Source: Streptomyces sp. NBC_00376 (lineage in GTDB: Bacteria > Actinomycetota > Actinomycetes > Streptomycetales > Streptomycetaceae). Taken from it: DNA of 64,000 nt. The stretch lies in the NCBI RefSeq assembly GCF_036077095.1, contig NZ_CP107962.1, positions 248,001 to 312,000 on the forward strand. Direction: 5' to 3'. A program made the translations under genes and the position numbers. Below are positions 1 through 8,851 of the stretch, piece after piece. How positions within the stretch are numbered: position 1 is the stretch's first letter; every line of letters begins with the position of its first letter. The notes beneath the pieces were generated by a model. The model saw only the letters and a program-made list of their open reading frames with translations, was not told where the DNA came from and did not search any database.

Positions 1-534
1 CGAGGCAGGGTGACAGTGACCGTTTCGGGTCGGCGCCTCGAATGGCGCCGGGGCCACGTGCTCCCCGTTCCCTCACAGTGTGGCGCGCTGTACTGGCTAC
101 GAATTGGCAATGCGTGCAGCGCTATTTGTGACTCAGCACATGACGCTGAAGCCTCCCGGTCATCAATAACCTCGGGCATCGCGAACTGGTCGTCGATACC
201 GCTGCATATCGGTCAGTCGGCCGGCGAGCACTCTCTACGCTCGGCGGCGGTGGCAGCCGTCGGGGACCAGACCAGTCAGGCCCCCGCCGTGAGCCAGGCC
301 AGGAGGCGGTGGAGGGTGAGGGTCTAGTGGCTCCGGCCCCTTCGCGTGACTGTAGCCGCGGACTCCGATCAGGTCCGGACGGCCGTCTCCCAGGGCGGCA
401 CCTGCCCGGGCCTGGCCGATCCGCCTGCAATTCCTTTCTGGAGATTCCCCGCCCCCGACCTGAACATCGCTAGGGCCTGGGGACATCGAGGTCGTCATGG
501 TTGAGCACCGCGTGCGCGCGGCCTCGATGCGGCA
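1..534. other. No supported gene
   Basis: Short reading frames here overlap one another and none has a recognisable domain. This is the region downstream of the minus-strand immunity gene. I see no convincing terminator. Confidence 0.4.
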
Positions 535-1086
535 CTAGCGTCTCGGGTTCCACAGGGGGCGACCCGGCGCAGGCGCGACCAGGTCGTTGAGGAACGGGTC
601 TGTCCCTGTGAGGGCGCGGATCAGCAGGGCGACCATTCCCATGTCGTAGCGGCGCCAGTCCGCCTTGTCCCACACAACGACCGACCAATCATCCGGGTCC
701 GAGGCTTCGGTCAGCCAGAAGCACTGCTCTCCGCCGACACCGCCGGCCCAGCTGAGCAGACCGCCGGGCTCGGGATGGAAGGCGTACGGGAACAAGGCCG
801 GGAAGTCCTCACGCAAACCGCGCAGGAGAACGCCGATTTCGGCGGCCCTGTCCAGCATCACCCTCAGAGTGGTGACTCCGGCTTCGGCAATGTGCAGGGG
901 CCACGGGGTGGACAGCGTGAGTCGGCTGCCCACCGTCCCGGCCCCGAAGCTGTCGACAAACGCTCTGTAGTCGGCGGGCAGTTCGAGACCGAACACGGTC
1001 AGGGACTCGCACCAGGGCAGCGCCGAACACGCCCCGGGCACGACCCCGGCGACTCGCGCGAAGGCGGCGATGTCGTCCCGCACCAC
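535..1086 (-). CDS. SMI1/KNR4-family immunity protein
   Basis: Protein of about 183 residues that probably neutralises the nuclease toxin encoded just upstream. The frame is open further upstream, but family-like sequence begins near VVVRDDIAAF. A GTG at 1084-1086 preceded by GAGG fits as the start, 17 bases after the toxin stop. Features typical of SMI1/KNR4 proteins are an N-terminal helix, an LPADYRAFVDSFGAG segment and a C-terminal stretch with DPDDWSVVVWDK. Position right behind a polymorphic-type toxin matches the usual toxin-immunity order. The family call is from sequence pattern; the immunity role is inferred from context. Confidence 0.7.
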   Translation of the reverse strand: MVRDDIAAFARVAGVVPGACSALPWCESLTVFGLELPADYRAFVDSFGAGTVGSRLTLSTPWPLHIAEAGVTTLRVMLDRAAEIGVLLRGLREDFPALFPYAFHPEPGGLLSWAGGVGGEQCFWLTEASDPDDWSVVVWDKADWRRYDMGMVALLIRALTGTDPFLNDLVAPAPGRPLWNPRR

Positions 1087-1103
1087 TACTGCCTCACCAC
1101 TCC

Positions 1104-3944
1104 TCAGGGATTGAGGTAATGCCCGTCCTTGACGTTCTGCACCGTGCCACCACCGGGGACCGCGAGCGGATACGGATTGCCGCGGGAGTCCCAGGCCGTG
1201 AAGCTGAACGTGAACGCGTACGGGATCACTGCATCGTCGTCTTTGTACTTGGCCAGCGCCGTCATCCTCACGATGCCTTTCTTCTTGGCGAGAAAGATGC
1301 GGACTGTGGACTCGATGCGTGTCATGGCGCCAACGTTCACGGGTGTGGCCCAGCACGGCGTGAGGTTGCGCTGGTAGCCGTGGCCTCCGAGTGACTTGGC
1401 TACCAGGTGACAGCTGTTGACCAGCACCTCGTCATCGTCCGCGTTCGGGTACAGGGCTTTCGCCCGTTGACGGGCTTCCTTCATGCCGGGGCTGTTGCTG
1501 TCGGAGGCGGTGCCGTCGCCCACGGGGCTCTTCAGGCACGCTGTGACCGCGGTAGCACGCTTGTGCGACCCGGTCGGGGCGTAGTAGATCCAGCCAGCCC
1601 CGTTGGACTCGACGACACCGTCTGGCGGGCGCTGCGTCAGGCAGGTCGGCTTATCGGGCTTGTCACTGCTCGACGTGCTGGGAGAAGCCGGAGCTCCGCC
1701 GGAGCCTGTGCAGCGCGCGCCGACCCTGCGCAGGTCCGTCCACTGGTGGGTGCCCGACTCGTTGACGATGACGAGGCGGTCGACTCGGGGGCCGCCGCCG
1801 TTCGGCTGGCACAGGCTCTCCCGCGCCTGTCGGAACTGCTGTCCCGTCGAGAGGAGTTGTTCCAGGCCGGTCGTGGTGGCCAGTGCCAGGACCGGGCCCA
1901 CGCCCGGCTCGAGGTTGATCTGCAGCATCCGTTCGAAGCCGGGCGGTGCTTTCTTGTTCCCGGCGTTCGTGGATCCTTCCTGTTCACCGTTGAGCTGCTC
2001 GGCGCCGAGACTCATCTGTGGCCCGAGCTGTCCCGGGATCCGCACGGTCTTCGCCCGCACGGCGCGCTTGGTCTCCTGGCCCTGACGGGTGGTCGTGTAG
2101 AAGTAGTCGGCCTGGTAGGTCTTGCCGTCGGTCTTGTACGGTCCGGCCCACGTGACCTTCGCCTTCGGATCGGCACGCAGCAGCTGCGCGATCTGCTGCA
2201 GGACACGTCGGTTCTCGACCTTGTCGGTGGTGGGGAGGATCTCGCGCAGATCCTCTGGGTTCTTCAGGCGGCGGGATTCGGCGATTGCCCCCAGAGCAGG
2301 CATCACGCCCTGGCTGAGGGCCTCTTCGAGCGCGTCGACTGCCTTGTCACTGGCTGCCGTATCGCTGGTCGGTTTGTCCTTCGTCATCAAGTCCAGCAGC
2401 TTCGCCACAGTGGGCTTCAGCGGAGTGGCGACCGAAAGGTCGTCCGGCCGCAGGTTGCGTGCGTGCAGACGGCTGCCCACCTTGGGGTCCGATCCGTACT
2501 CGGCTGACGAGTACACCCAGGCGTAGTCCGTGTGCTTCACGGTCCGCCCGGTGCCCCACGCGATGTTGGGCCGGCTGCCGCTGACGTTCTTGGACTGCTT
2601 GGGCTTCAGGGTGCCCAGGGGATGGGGCTGGTCCGGCACGCGCGGGAGGCTGAGATAGAGGGTGGCCGCGCCCGCCGCGTCCCCGATGTTCGTGACCGTG
2701 AAGGAGTACTCGCACGGATTGCTCGTGCACAGGTACTCGCTGTCGTTGGTGATGGTGAAGTCCGGTCCCATGGACTTGGAGACCACCTCCGACGACGTGG
2801 CGGGCGCGACAGCGGTGGCCGCAGCGGAAGTGGCGGCCGACCGGACCGCGGCCGCCTGCTCGGCGGTCGCCGGCTTCGGCACCATCAGGAGGTACGCGCT
2901 GTAGCGACTGTCCGCGTAGTCGGCGGGTGTGACCGTGGTGTGGGAGTCGGACTGCTCCGCCCTGCCCATGGTGCGCTGGGGCGAGTGCCAGGCAGCTGGC
3001 TTGACCGGGCTTTGGTGGCTGGGATCCCCGCCGATGGCAAGCACGGTGTAGGGAGAGTTGTCTGCGAGGACGACGGTCCAGCCCTGTGCCGTGTACGAGG
3101 TTGCCTTGTGCCCCTCGATTGTTCCCGCGTTCTGCTCCACGGCTTCGGGATCGGAGGTGACTCGCGTGACCACCGAAGCAAGTGACTTCGGCGTCAGAGA
3201 ACCGGCGTTCACGGCGAAGTTGTTGAGCATGTAGTAGCCCGAGCGCTTCTCCGGCGCAACCCAGTGGCCGGTGCTGGTCAGATCCCTACCGTACGAAGGG
3301 CCCTGCTGCGCCCAGAACTCCGAGTCGCCCTTCAGGTAGAGCTGGTCACCGGACCACGCCATGGTGGATTTGCCGGCCACAGGTTGGCTCAGGGTTCCCG
3401 ATGCCTGTCCCTGCGCGGTCACCATCAGGTCTGCGTGAGTCACTGACCCGTCCTCGACGGGGGCATAGGCTATCGACATGTTCGCGGCCGGTAAGGAACG
3501 CAGCGCCCGGGCTGCCATCACCCCTCGCTGGGCTGGTGGTACATGAGAGGTGGAGGCTTCCCCGCGGGAGCCGGGTTCGCTCGGCCACAGCACGTACACC
3601 AGGCTCGCGAGCACGGCCAGCGCGACGCCCACGGCGAGGACCGGCAGGGTGCGCCCTCGTTGGAGCAATGAGCTGGCCGACCGCGGCGGCTGGACCGGAG
3701 CAGGCACCTCAGGCGGACGGCTCGGCAGCGGGGGTACGGCAGGTGGTTGGGTCGGCGGAGGAGACGCCGTCAGGGGTTTAGGCGGCACCGTGGTGGGCTG
3801 GCCCGACAGAAAGGGGGGTGCCTTCGGTGCCGGCGGGACGGCGCCCGAGGGCCGCGGCGTCGGGGGTGCCGGCCGGTCGGGGCCGGACCGTCCGTCGGCT
3901 CCGTCCTGGTCACCAGATCCCGACTGCCTTTGTTGGTCCCCCAC
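1104..3944 (-). CDS. Membrane-anchored protein with C-terminal DNA/RNA non-specific nuclease domain (toxin)
   Basis: 946 residues from a GTG start with a GGGGGAG ribosome site. Residues 1-95 are rich in Pro and Ser/Thr and probably cytoplasmic. One transmembrane segment lies at about 100-120. The rest should be outside the cell. The last ~100 residues contain CHLVAKSLGG, then NLTP, then a conserved N and MTRIESTVR, which is the pattern of Endonuclease_NS_2-type nuclease toxins (normally GHLIA..LGG...NLVP...N..M..E). The first motif residue is Cys where the family usually has Gly. The middle (about 380-470) resembles an Ig-like CARDB-type domain. The SMI1 gene follows directly, so a contact-type or surface-displayed antibacterial toxin is the best guess. 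There is no obvious signal peptide, only the internal anchor. Confidence 0.65.
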   Translation of the reverse strand: MGDQQRQSGSGDQDGADGRSGPDRPAPPTPRPSGAVPPAPKAPPFLSGQPTTVPPKPLTASPPPTQPPAVPPLPSRPPEVPAPVQPPRSASSLLQRGRTLPVLAVGVALAVLASLVYVLWPSEPGSRGEASTSHVPPAQRGVMAARALRSLPAANMSIAYAPVEDGSVTHADLMVTAQGQASGTLSQPVAGKSTMAWSGDQLYLKGDSEFWAQQGPSYGRDLTSTGHWVAPEKRSGYYMLNNFAVNAGSLTPKSLASVVTRVTSDPEAVEQNAGTIEGHKATSYTAQGWTVVLADNSPYTVLAIGGDPSHQSPVKPAAWHSPQRTMGRAEQSDSHTTVTPADYADSRYSAYLLMVPKPATAEQAAAVRSAATSAAATAVAPATSSEVVSKSMGPDFTITNDSEYLCTSNPCEYSFTVTNIGDAAGAATLYLSLPRVPDQPHPLGTLKPKQSKNVSGSRPNIAWGTGRTVKHTDYAWVYSSAEYGSDPKVGSRLHARNLRPDDLSVATPLKPTVAKLLDLMTKDKPTSDTAASDKAVDALEEALSQGVMPALGAIAESRRLKNPEDLREILPTTDKVENRRVLQQIAQLLRADPKAKVTWAGPYKTDGKTYQADYFYTTTRQGQETKRAVRAKTVRIPGQLGPQMSLGAEQLNGEQEGSTNAGNKKAPPGFERMLQINLEPGVGPVLALATTTGLEQLLSTGQQFRQARESLCQPNGGGPRVDRLVIVNESGTHQWTDLRRVGARCTGSGGAPASPSTSSSDKPDKPTCLTQRPPDGVVESNGAGWIYYAPTGSHKRATAVTACLKSPVGDGTASDSNSPGMKEARQRAKALYPNADDDEVLVNSCHLVAKSLGGHGYQRNLTPCWATPVNVGAMTRIESTVRIFLAKKKGIVRMTALAKYKDDDAVIPYAFTFSFTAWDSRGNPYPLAVPGGGTVQNVKDGHYLNP

Positions 3945-4386
3945 AGCAACTCCCCCAAGTGGCTTCTACTGGTCTTGGCGTCTGGAAGATACGGCACCCT
4001 GCGTAGACGTTACAGAGCATGAACGTGCCTTGTGTGCCAAGGACTTGGCGATATTGCAGAGAGACGGTGATAGACACCCAGCCGAACGTCGCTGAGACCC
4101 CGTGTACGCGAGCTGGCAGCTCCTGCGTTACCAGCACGACCCTGACGAACGGAACTGACTTGCGGCCCGACCACTGCCGAACGCGCGGATCGCTGGGCAG
4201 GGTGGGAGAGCACGTGGGCACCGTGCGCACTTGGCGGGGCTGCTTCGCTGAACTGGGCCTGCCCGGGCTGGCCGAACGCAAGCTCCAGGCCGGCCTGCCC
4301 CTTCACTGCATTGCAAGCCGCCCAGACGCAGACGGGCGTGCTGCATGCCTGGCGGGCACCGCTCGCGGGGGGGGTGCCTCTATGTT
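3945..4386. other. Gene-free stretch upstream of toxin gene
   Basis: No reading frame here has credible codon use or domain content. It should contain the toxin promoter on the minus strand, but I could not single out -10/-35 elements. It ends at the left inverted repeat of the IS3 element. Confidence 0.4.
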
Positions 4387-4438
4387 TGAACCGCCCCGGG
4401 TTTGATGGAGATCATCAAGACCCGGAAGGATGCCGATC

Positions 4439-4756
4439 ATGGCTGCTCCCCGTAAGTACCCCGACGAACTGCGTGAACGCGCGACGCGTCTGGCCATCGA
4501 GGCCCGCAAGGACCCGGCCGGCCGGGTCGGAGCGATCAAGCGGATCGCCGACCAGCTGGACGTGCACCCCGAGTCCCTGCGCGGCTGGGTGAAACGGGCC
4601 GAGATCGACGAGGGAGTCGTGCCCGGGACTACTAGTTCGGAGGCTGCCCGGATCGCGGAGCTGGAGCGGGAGGTGAAGGAACTGCGGCGGGCGAACGCGA
4701 TATTGAAGTCCGCCTCGGCTTTCTTCGCCGCGGAGCTGGACCGTCCACTGCGATGA
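4439..4756 (+). CDS. IS3-family transposase OrfA
   Basis: About 105 residues with an N-terminal helix-turn-helix (PRKYPDELRERATRL ... IADQLDVHPESLRGWVK) and a C-terminal coiled coil (EAARIAELEREVKELRR) typical of IS3 OrfA. It binds the element ends and fuses to OrfB by frameshift in this family. The ATG at 4439 has GGAAGG about 10 bases upstream; an in-frame ATG at 4430 is possible. Its stop overlaps the orfB start (ATGA). Confidence 0.9.
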   Translation: MAAPRKYPDELRERATRLAIEARKDPAGRVGAIKRIADQLDVHPESLRGWVKRAEIDEGVVPGTTSSEAARIAELEREVKELRRANAILKSASAFFAAELDRPLR

Positions 4757-5673
4757 AGGTCGCCTACATCGACCAGTACAAGGAGACGTTCGGCGTCCAG
4801 CCGATCTGCGACGTCCTCGCCGAGACGGACGCGCCGATCGCGCCGAGCACCTACTACGCTGCTCACACCCGTCCGCCGTCGGCCCGCAGCCTGCGCGACG
4901 AGCAACTCACCCAGGAGATACGCCGGATCCACGCCGACAACTACGGTGTCTACGGAGCCCGCAAGGTCCACGCCGCCCTGGTCCGCGAGGGAGTCGAGGT
5001 GGCCCGCTGCACGGTCGAACGCCTCATGCGTCAGGCGGGGCTTCGCGGCATGATCCGGGCCAAGGGCCCGCGCACCACCCGCCCTGCTCCGGAGACCGAC
5101 CGTCCGGCCGATCTGGTCGAGCGGCAGTTCACCGCAACTACTTCGAACCAGTTGTGGGTTGCCGACATCACCTACATCAGAACGTTCTCCGGCTGGGTCT
5201 ACGCGGCCTTCGTCATCGACGTCTTCTCCCGCATGGTCGTCGGCTGGCAGGTCGCCACCAGCCTCTACACCGACCTCGCCCTTCACGCGCTGGAGATGGC
5301 GATCTGGCGCCGTCGGCACACCGGCGCCGACCTCACCGGCCTCACGCACCACTCCGACCGCGGCGTTCAATACCGTGCCATTCGCTACACCGAACGCCTC
5401 GCCGACGAGGCGGCCGTGGCCTCGGTCGGTTCCAAGGGCGACTCGTATGACAACGCCCTCGCCGAGGCGTTCAACAGCCTCTTCAAGGCCGAACTGATCC
5501 GCAACAAGGGCCCCTGGACGTCCATCAACGACGTCGAGATCGCCGTCGCCGAGTACATCGACTGGTTCAACCAGAGGCGCCTGCACGGCGAACTCGGTCA
5601 CGTCACCCCCGCCGAGCACGAAGCCGCCCACTACGCGGCCCAACCCCCAGCATCACTCCAGAAAACCAGCTAA
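4753..5673 (+). CDS. IS3-family transposase OrfB (DDE catalytic subunit)
   Basis: 306 residues with an N-terminal HTH_21 region (HADNYGVYGARKVHAAL) and an rve integrase core. The DDE triad is visible as VADITYI, HHSDRGVQY and DNALAEAFNS. Length is normal for the family. Its TAA stop uses the TA target repeat plus the first base of the inserted IS630, so the protein is unchanged even though the element is split. Confidence 0.9.
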   Translation: MKVAYIDQYKETFGVQPICDVLAETDAPIAPSTYYAAHTRPPSARSLRDEQLTQEIRRIHADNYGVYGARKVHAALVREGVEVARCTVERLMRQAGLRGMIRAKGPRTTRPAPETDRPADLVERQFTATTSNQLWVADITYIRTFSGWVYAAFVIDVFSRMVVGWQVATSLYTDLALHALEMAIWRRRHTGADLTGLTHHSDRGVQYRAIRYTERLADEAAVASVGSKGDSYDNALAEAFNSLFKAELIRNKGPWTSINDVEIAVAEYIDWFNQRRLHGELGHVTPAEHEAAHYAAQPPASLQKTS

Positions 5674-6903
5674 TGCCGTGACCGGCAACGTTTGCCCTGT
5701 TGTGATGTGACGCGCCGTCCGGGTGCTGTGGTGGACGGAGCGTGGGCGTCATTCTGTCCGGGTGGCAGAACGAGTGCGTGTCCGAGAGATCGATGACGAT
5801 GACGGGCGGCGGCTGCTGCGGATTATCCGCAGAGGCACCGGGTCGGTGGTGACCTGGCGGCGGGCCCAGATGGTGCTGCTCTCCGCGCAGGGCATGCCGG
5901 TGGCGAAGATCGCCGAGGTGTCGTTCACCAGCGACGACCGGGTCCGGGACGTGATCCACAACTTCAACGCCGACGGCTTCGACTCTCTGTATCCGAAGTA
6001 CGCCGGTGGTCGGCCGAAGACGTTCACGCTGCCGGAGCGCCGTGAGATCAAGAAGATCGCGAAGTCCAAGCCCACCGAGCACGACCTGCCGTTCTCGACC
6101 TGGAGCCTGTCCAAGCTGGCGGACTTCCTGGTCGCCGAGGGGGTGGTCGACGACATCAGCCACGAGGGCCTGCGCATCCTGCTCCGCGAGGAGGGAGTCT
6201 CCTTTCAACGCCTGAAGACCTGGAAGACCTCCCGTGATCCGGACTACGCGGCCAAGAAAGCGCGCGTCGAGCACCTGTACGCCATCGCCGACGGCGAGGT
6301 CATACCCGAGGACGGCGAACCCGAAGTCATCTTCTGCATGGACGAGTTCGGGCCGCTCAACCTGATGCCCCACCCGGGCCGGCAGTGGGCCGAACGCGGC
6401 GGCAAGCACAAGAGCCCCGACCGTGAACCACGCCGGCGGCGACGGGCGACCTACAACCGCTACGGCGGAGTGCGGCACCTGTTCGCCGCCCTGGACCTGG
6501 CCAAGGACAAGCTCTACGGCCACATCAAGCCGATCAAGAGGCGGACGCAGTTCCTCGAGTTCTGCCGCTACCTGCGCACTCTGTACCCGTCGACGGTGCG
6601 GATCGCGATCGTCTGCGACAACTTTTCCCCGCATCTGACCACGAAGAGGTGCCAACGGGTCGGCACCTGGGCCGCGGCTAACAACGTCGAGATCGCCTAC
6701 ACCCCGACGAACTCCTCATGGCTCAACCGGATCGAGGCCCAGTTCACGGCCCTGCGCTACTTCACCCTCGACGGCACCGACCATGCCGCCCACAAGGAAC
6801 AGGGCAGCATGATCCGCCGCTACATCATCTGGCGAAACCGTCACGCCGACGACCAACGCCTACGCGCCGTCGTCAACAGGGCAAACGTTGCCTGATCCGG
6901 CAC
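5673..6903 (+). mobile_element. IS630-family insertion sequence, complete
   Basis: Terminal inverted repeats of about 30 bp (5673-5702 and 6874-6903, about 25 matches) share GGCAACGTTTGCCCTGTTG. A TA dinucleotide flanks both ends (5671-5672 and 6904-6905), as expected for IS630/Tc1 elements. It carries one transposase gene in the same direction as the host IS3 genes. Confidence 0.88.
5762..6895 (+). CDS. IS630-family transposase
   Basis: About 377 residues. N-terminal helix-turn-helix (GMPVAKIAEVSFTSDDRVRD) is followed by an HTH_29/32 linker and the DDE_3 superfamily core: D in FCMDEFGPL, D in VCDNFSPH and E in NRIEAQFTAL. A GTG at 5762 begins the conserved VAERVRVREI segment; the frame is open a little further upstream. 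Full-length and apparently active. Confidence 0.88.
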   Translation: MAERVRVREIDDDDGRRLLRIIRRGTGSVVTWRRAQMVLLSAQGMPVAKIAEVSFTSDDRVRDVIHNFNADGFDSLYPKYAGGRPKTFTLPERREIKKIAKSKPTEHDLPFSTWSLSKLADFLVAEGVVDDISHEGLRILLREEGVSFQRLKTWKTSRDPDYAAKKARVEHLYAIADGEVIPEDGEPEVIFCMDEFGPLNLMPHPGRQWAERGGKHKSPDREPRRRRRATYNRYGGVRHLFAALDLAKDKLYGHIKPIKRRTQFLEFCRYLRTLYPSTVRIAIVCDNFSPHLTTKRCQRVGTWAAANNVEIAYTPTNSSWLNRIEAQFTALRYFTLDGTDHAAHKEQGSMIRRYIIWRNRHADDQRLRAVVNRANVA

Positions 6904-6936
6904 TAACTCACCCTCCACGAAACCCGGGGCTTGACA

Positions 6937-7330
6937 CAAGGACGTGGGACGTAGTTCTTCCACAGCTCAGCCGGGCATGGCGGAGTCTCCAACACCTTCC
7001 CGACCAAGCCCGCCTTTCGCCATTGGACATGCGGAACGATCCAACGATGGCCGCTGTGCTTCCGTGGGCACCACAGAACTTGGAGTAGATCGCACCCTTC
7101 GGGAAACGGGACGGTGCCAGGAACGCTGGTGCGGTAGATCTGCACGACAGGCACCATCGGCGACCCCTCGCGCTCGGAGCACAACGGCCAGGCCACCTCG
7201 GCCGGCCACAGCAGCGGGCCTCCGACCGAGCTGTCCCGGCACGTCGGCTCACCCACACGTGGGTGAAGCCGCAGGGTCTCTTTCCCAAGGGGCGCCACCT
7301 CGGGAAACAGCATTGTCGGGCGGAGTTCGT
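6937..7330 (-). pseudogene. Fragment of a DUF1963/YwqG-like protein gene
   Basis: Minus-strand sequence reads LRLHPRVGEPTCRDSSVGG, then PLLWPAEVAWPLC, FPEGCDLLQVLWCP and NYVPRPCV, matching from memory a group of Streptomyces proteins of the DUF1963 type (sensor-like, unknown function). The C-terminus is cut by the IS3 right end at 6936. The N-terminus runs into the ISL3 fragment near 7310-7330. It has no proper start and is certainly non-functional as it stands. Family assignment is by remembered motifs only. Confidence 0.45.
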
Positions 7331-7486
7331 GCCCGCACCACGATCCGCTCGCCCTCGTCGACCACATCCTCGATGGCCAACGAGGACAACCCCGAAAACA
7401 CCGTCTTCACGAGCTCGTTGACATCCTTCACGCGAATGCCAACGACCCTCACGACTCTCCGTTACCACCGAAAGTGAGACAGGGCC
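7310..7486 (-). mobile_element. ISL3-family remnant: terminal repeat and transposase N-terminus
   Basis: Bases 7458-7486 are an inverted-repeat end (complement reads GGCCCTGTCTCACTTTCGGT...), 28 of 29 identical to the end at 15885-15913. Inside it a GTG at 7452 opens a frame reading VFSGLSSLAIEDVVDEGERI and VRARTPPDNAV, which is the N-terminus of ISL3 transposases. Homology stops before the CxxC zinc-binding motif, where another gene fragment begins. Confidence 0.7.
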
Positions 7487-7585
7487 TTTGATTAGACACT
7501 CCCCCGCCCGACCACCGAGTACGATCACGGCGAGTAGCGGCTGCCAGATCGCGGCACGTCCCCGCCCCCTCGCCCCAACCCGCGC

Positions 7586-8851
7586 CTATTCGCGCGAGTT
7601 GTAAGTGGTGATGTGGACGGGACCCCCGGTGTAGGAAATCCCGTCGAGGACCGAGGACGGGATACGGAAGACCCGGCCCGGGGCCGCAGGCCAGGCGAGG
7701 GTCCGGCGGGCGACGATACGGCCGTCCTGGCGGACCGTCACCTTGGGGAAGCGGACGAACTCGTCCGTCCAGAGCAGGAGCCGGTCGCGGGCCGGAGCCG
7801 GATCGCCGGGGCGGAGGATCTGCGGTGCGATCCAGCGGAACGGGGCGTCGGCGATCAGACGGACCCCCTCGGCCGGCTCATGCCTTCCGTCCAGGTGGTT
7901 GATGACCTGCTGGGCGACGTGCCTACCGTCGAGGGCGGCCACGTCGGCGGTGTCAACGGGATGGAGCATGTTGCCGGCGGCGAAGACTCCGGGTCGGCTG
8001 GTCCGCAGCGCGGTGTCTGTGAGGGGGCCGAGGGTGTGTTCGTCGAGGGTGATGCCCGCGGAGCGCACGAGTTCGTGGTCGGGGATCCAGTCGCCGCTGA
8101 AGACGACGGTGTCGCATTCGACGGTTCGGCGCTTGCCTGTCTCGAGATTCTCGATCTCGACAGCCTCGCAGCGGCCCTTGCCCATGACCTGGGTGACACG
8201 GCTGCGGGTGGCAACCGGAACGCGGAGGATGGTGCGGCCGGCAGCGTTGAAGGCGCCGTAGGACTCTACCTTCGGGTACTTGCTGATCATGAGCGCGGGG
8301 GTACAGCCGGCTTCGCGGAGGGTCATGGCCGCGGACCAACTGACTAGTTCGCCACCGACGATGACGGCCCGCTTGCCGACGGGCTGATGGTGGAGGTGGA
8401 CGAGGTTTTGAAGTTGTCCGGTGGTATAGACCCCGTGGGGGCGATCTCCAGGGATGCGGCGTGCGGTGCGGGGCCTTTCGCGGGCGCCGGTCGCCAGGAC
8501 GATGGCCCGGGCACGAATCTGGTAGCGGCCTTCGGGGCTGGTGACGTCAACGGTGTGCTGATCGGACCAGTCGGTGACCATGGTGCTGGTGCGGATCTCC
8601 GCTCCGGACCGTGCGGCCCGGTCGGCCAAGTGGCGGGCGTAGGCGGGGCCGGTCATCACACGGCGTAGGTCTCGCAGGCCGTATCCGGTGTGGTCGCTGT
8701 GCCGGGGAATGCCGCCGGCCTGCTTCTCCCGGTCGACGACCAGGACCCGCCCGGCGCCGCGGTCGGCGATTTCGGCGGCTGCGGTGAGCCCTGCGGGGCC
8801 GCCTCCGATGATGAGGACATCGGGCTCGATGAGGGGCAGCTGGTGGGTCAT
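7586..8851 (-). CDS. FAD/NAD(P)-dependent oxidoreductase, GlpB-partner type
   Basis: 421 residues with an N-terminal dinucleotide fold (VLIIGGGPAGLTAAAEIADRG), an ATGARERPR motif and a C-terminal GVFAAGNMLHPVD segment. The second nucleotide motif (IVGGELVSWSAAM) is a degenerate GxGxxG. It belongs to the pyridine-nucleotide-disulfide-like subunit that accompanies GlpA-like dehydrogenases. Last gene of the operon, overlapping the previous stop by ATGA. Likely forms a membrane-peripheral complex with the GlpA-like protein and passes electrons onward; substrate is inferred from the kinase next door. Confidence 0.75.
   Translation of the reverse strand: MTHQLPLIEPDVLIIGGGPAGLTAAAEIADRGAGRVLVVDREKQAGGIPRHSDHTGYGLRDLRRVMTGPAYARHLADRAARSGAEIRTSTMVTDWSDQHTVDVTSPEGRYQIRARAIVLATGARERPRTARRIPGDRPHGVYTTGQLQNLVHLHHQPVGKRAVIVGGELVSWSAAMTLREAGCTPALMISKYPKVESYGAFNAAGRTILRVPVATRSRVTQVMGKGRCEAVEIENLETGKRRTVECDTVVFSGDWIPDHELVRSAGITLDEHTLGPLTDTALRTSRPGVFAAGNMLHPVDTADVAALDGRHVAQQVINHLDGRHEPAEGVRLIADAPFRWIAPQILRPGDPAPARDRLLLWTDEFVRFPKVTVRQDGRIVARRTLAWPAAPGRVFRIPSSVLDGISYTGGPVHITTYNSRE

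Larger units (their letters stand above)
4387..6936 (+). mobile_element. IS3-family element, interrupted by an IS630 element
   Basis: Left end near 4387 (TGAACCGCCCCGGGTTT) and right end at 6913-6936 form imperfect inverted repeats sharing the core GCCCCGGGTTT, both starting TG and ending CA. OrfA and OrfB lie between them. The 1231-bp IS630 element sits in the orfB stop codon. I found no clean 3-bp target duplication. The right end cuts the tail of a minus-strand gene fragment at 6937. Confidence 0.8.

Noticed and set aside
4303..5643. 446-residue minus-strand frame across the IS3 genes
   Set aside because: It is the complement of IS3 OrfA/OrfB, which carry the DDE and HTH motifs. No ribosome site or family match.
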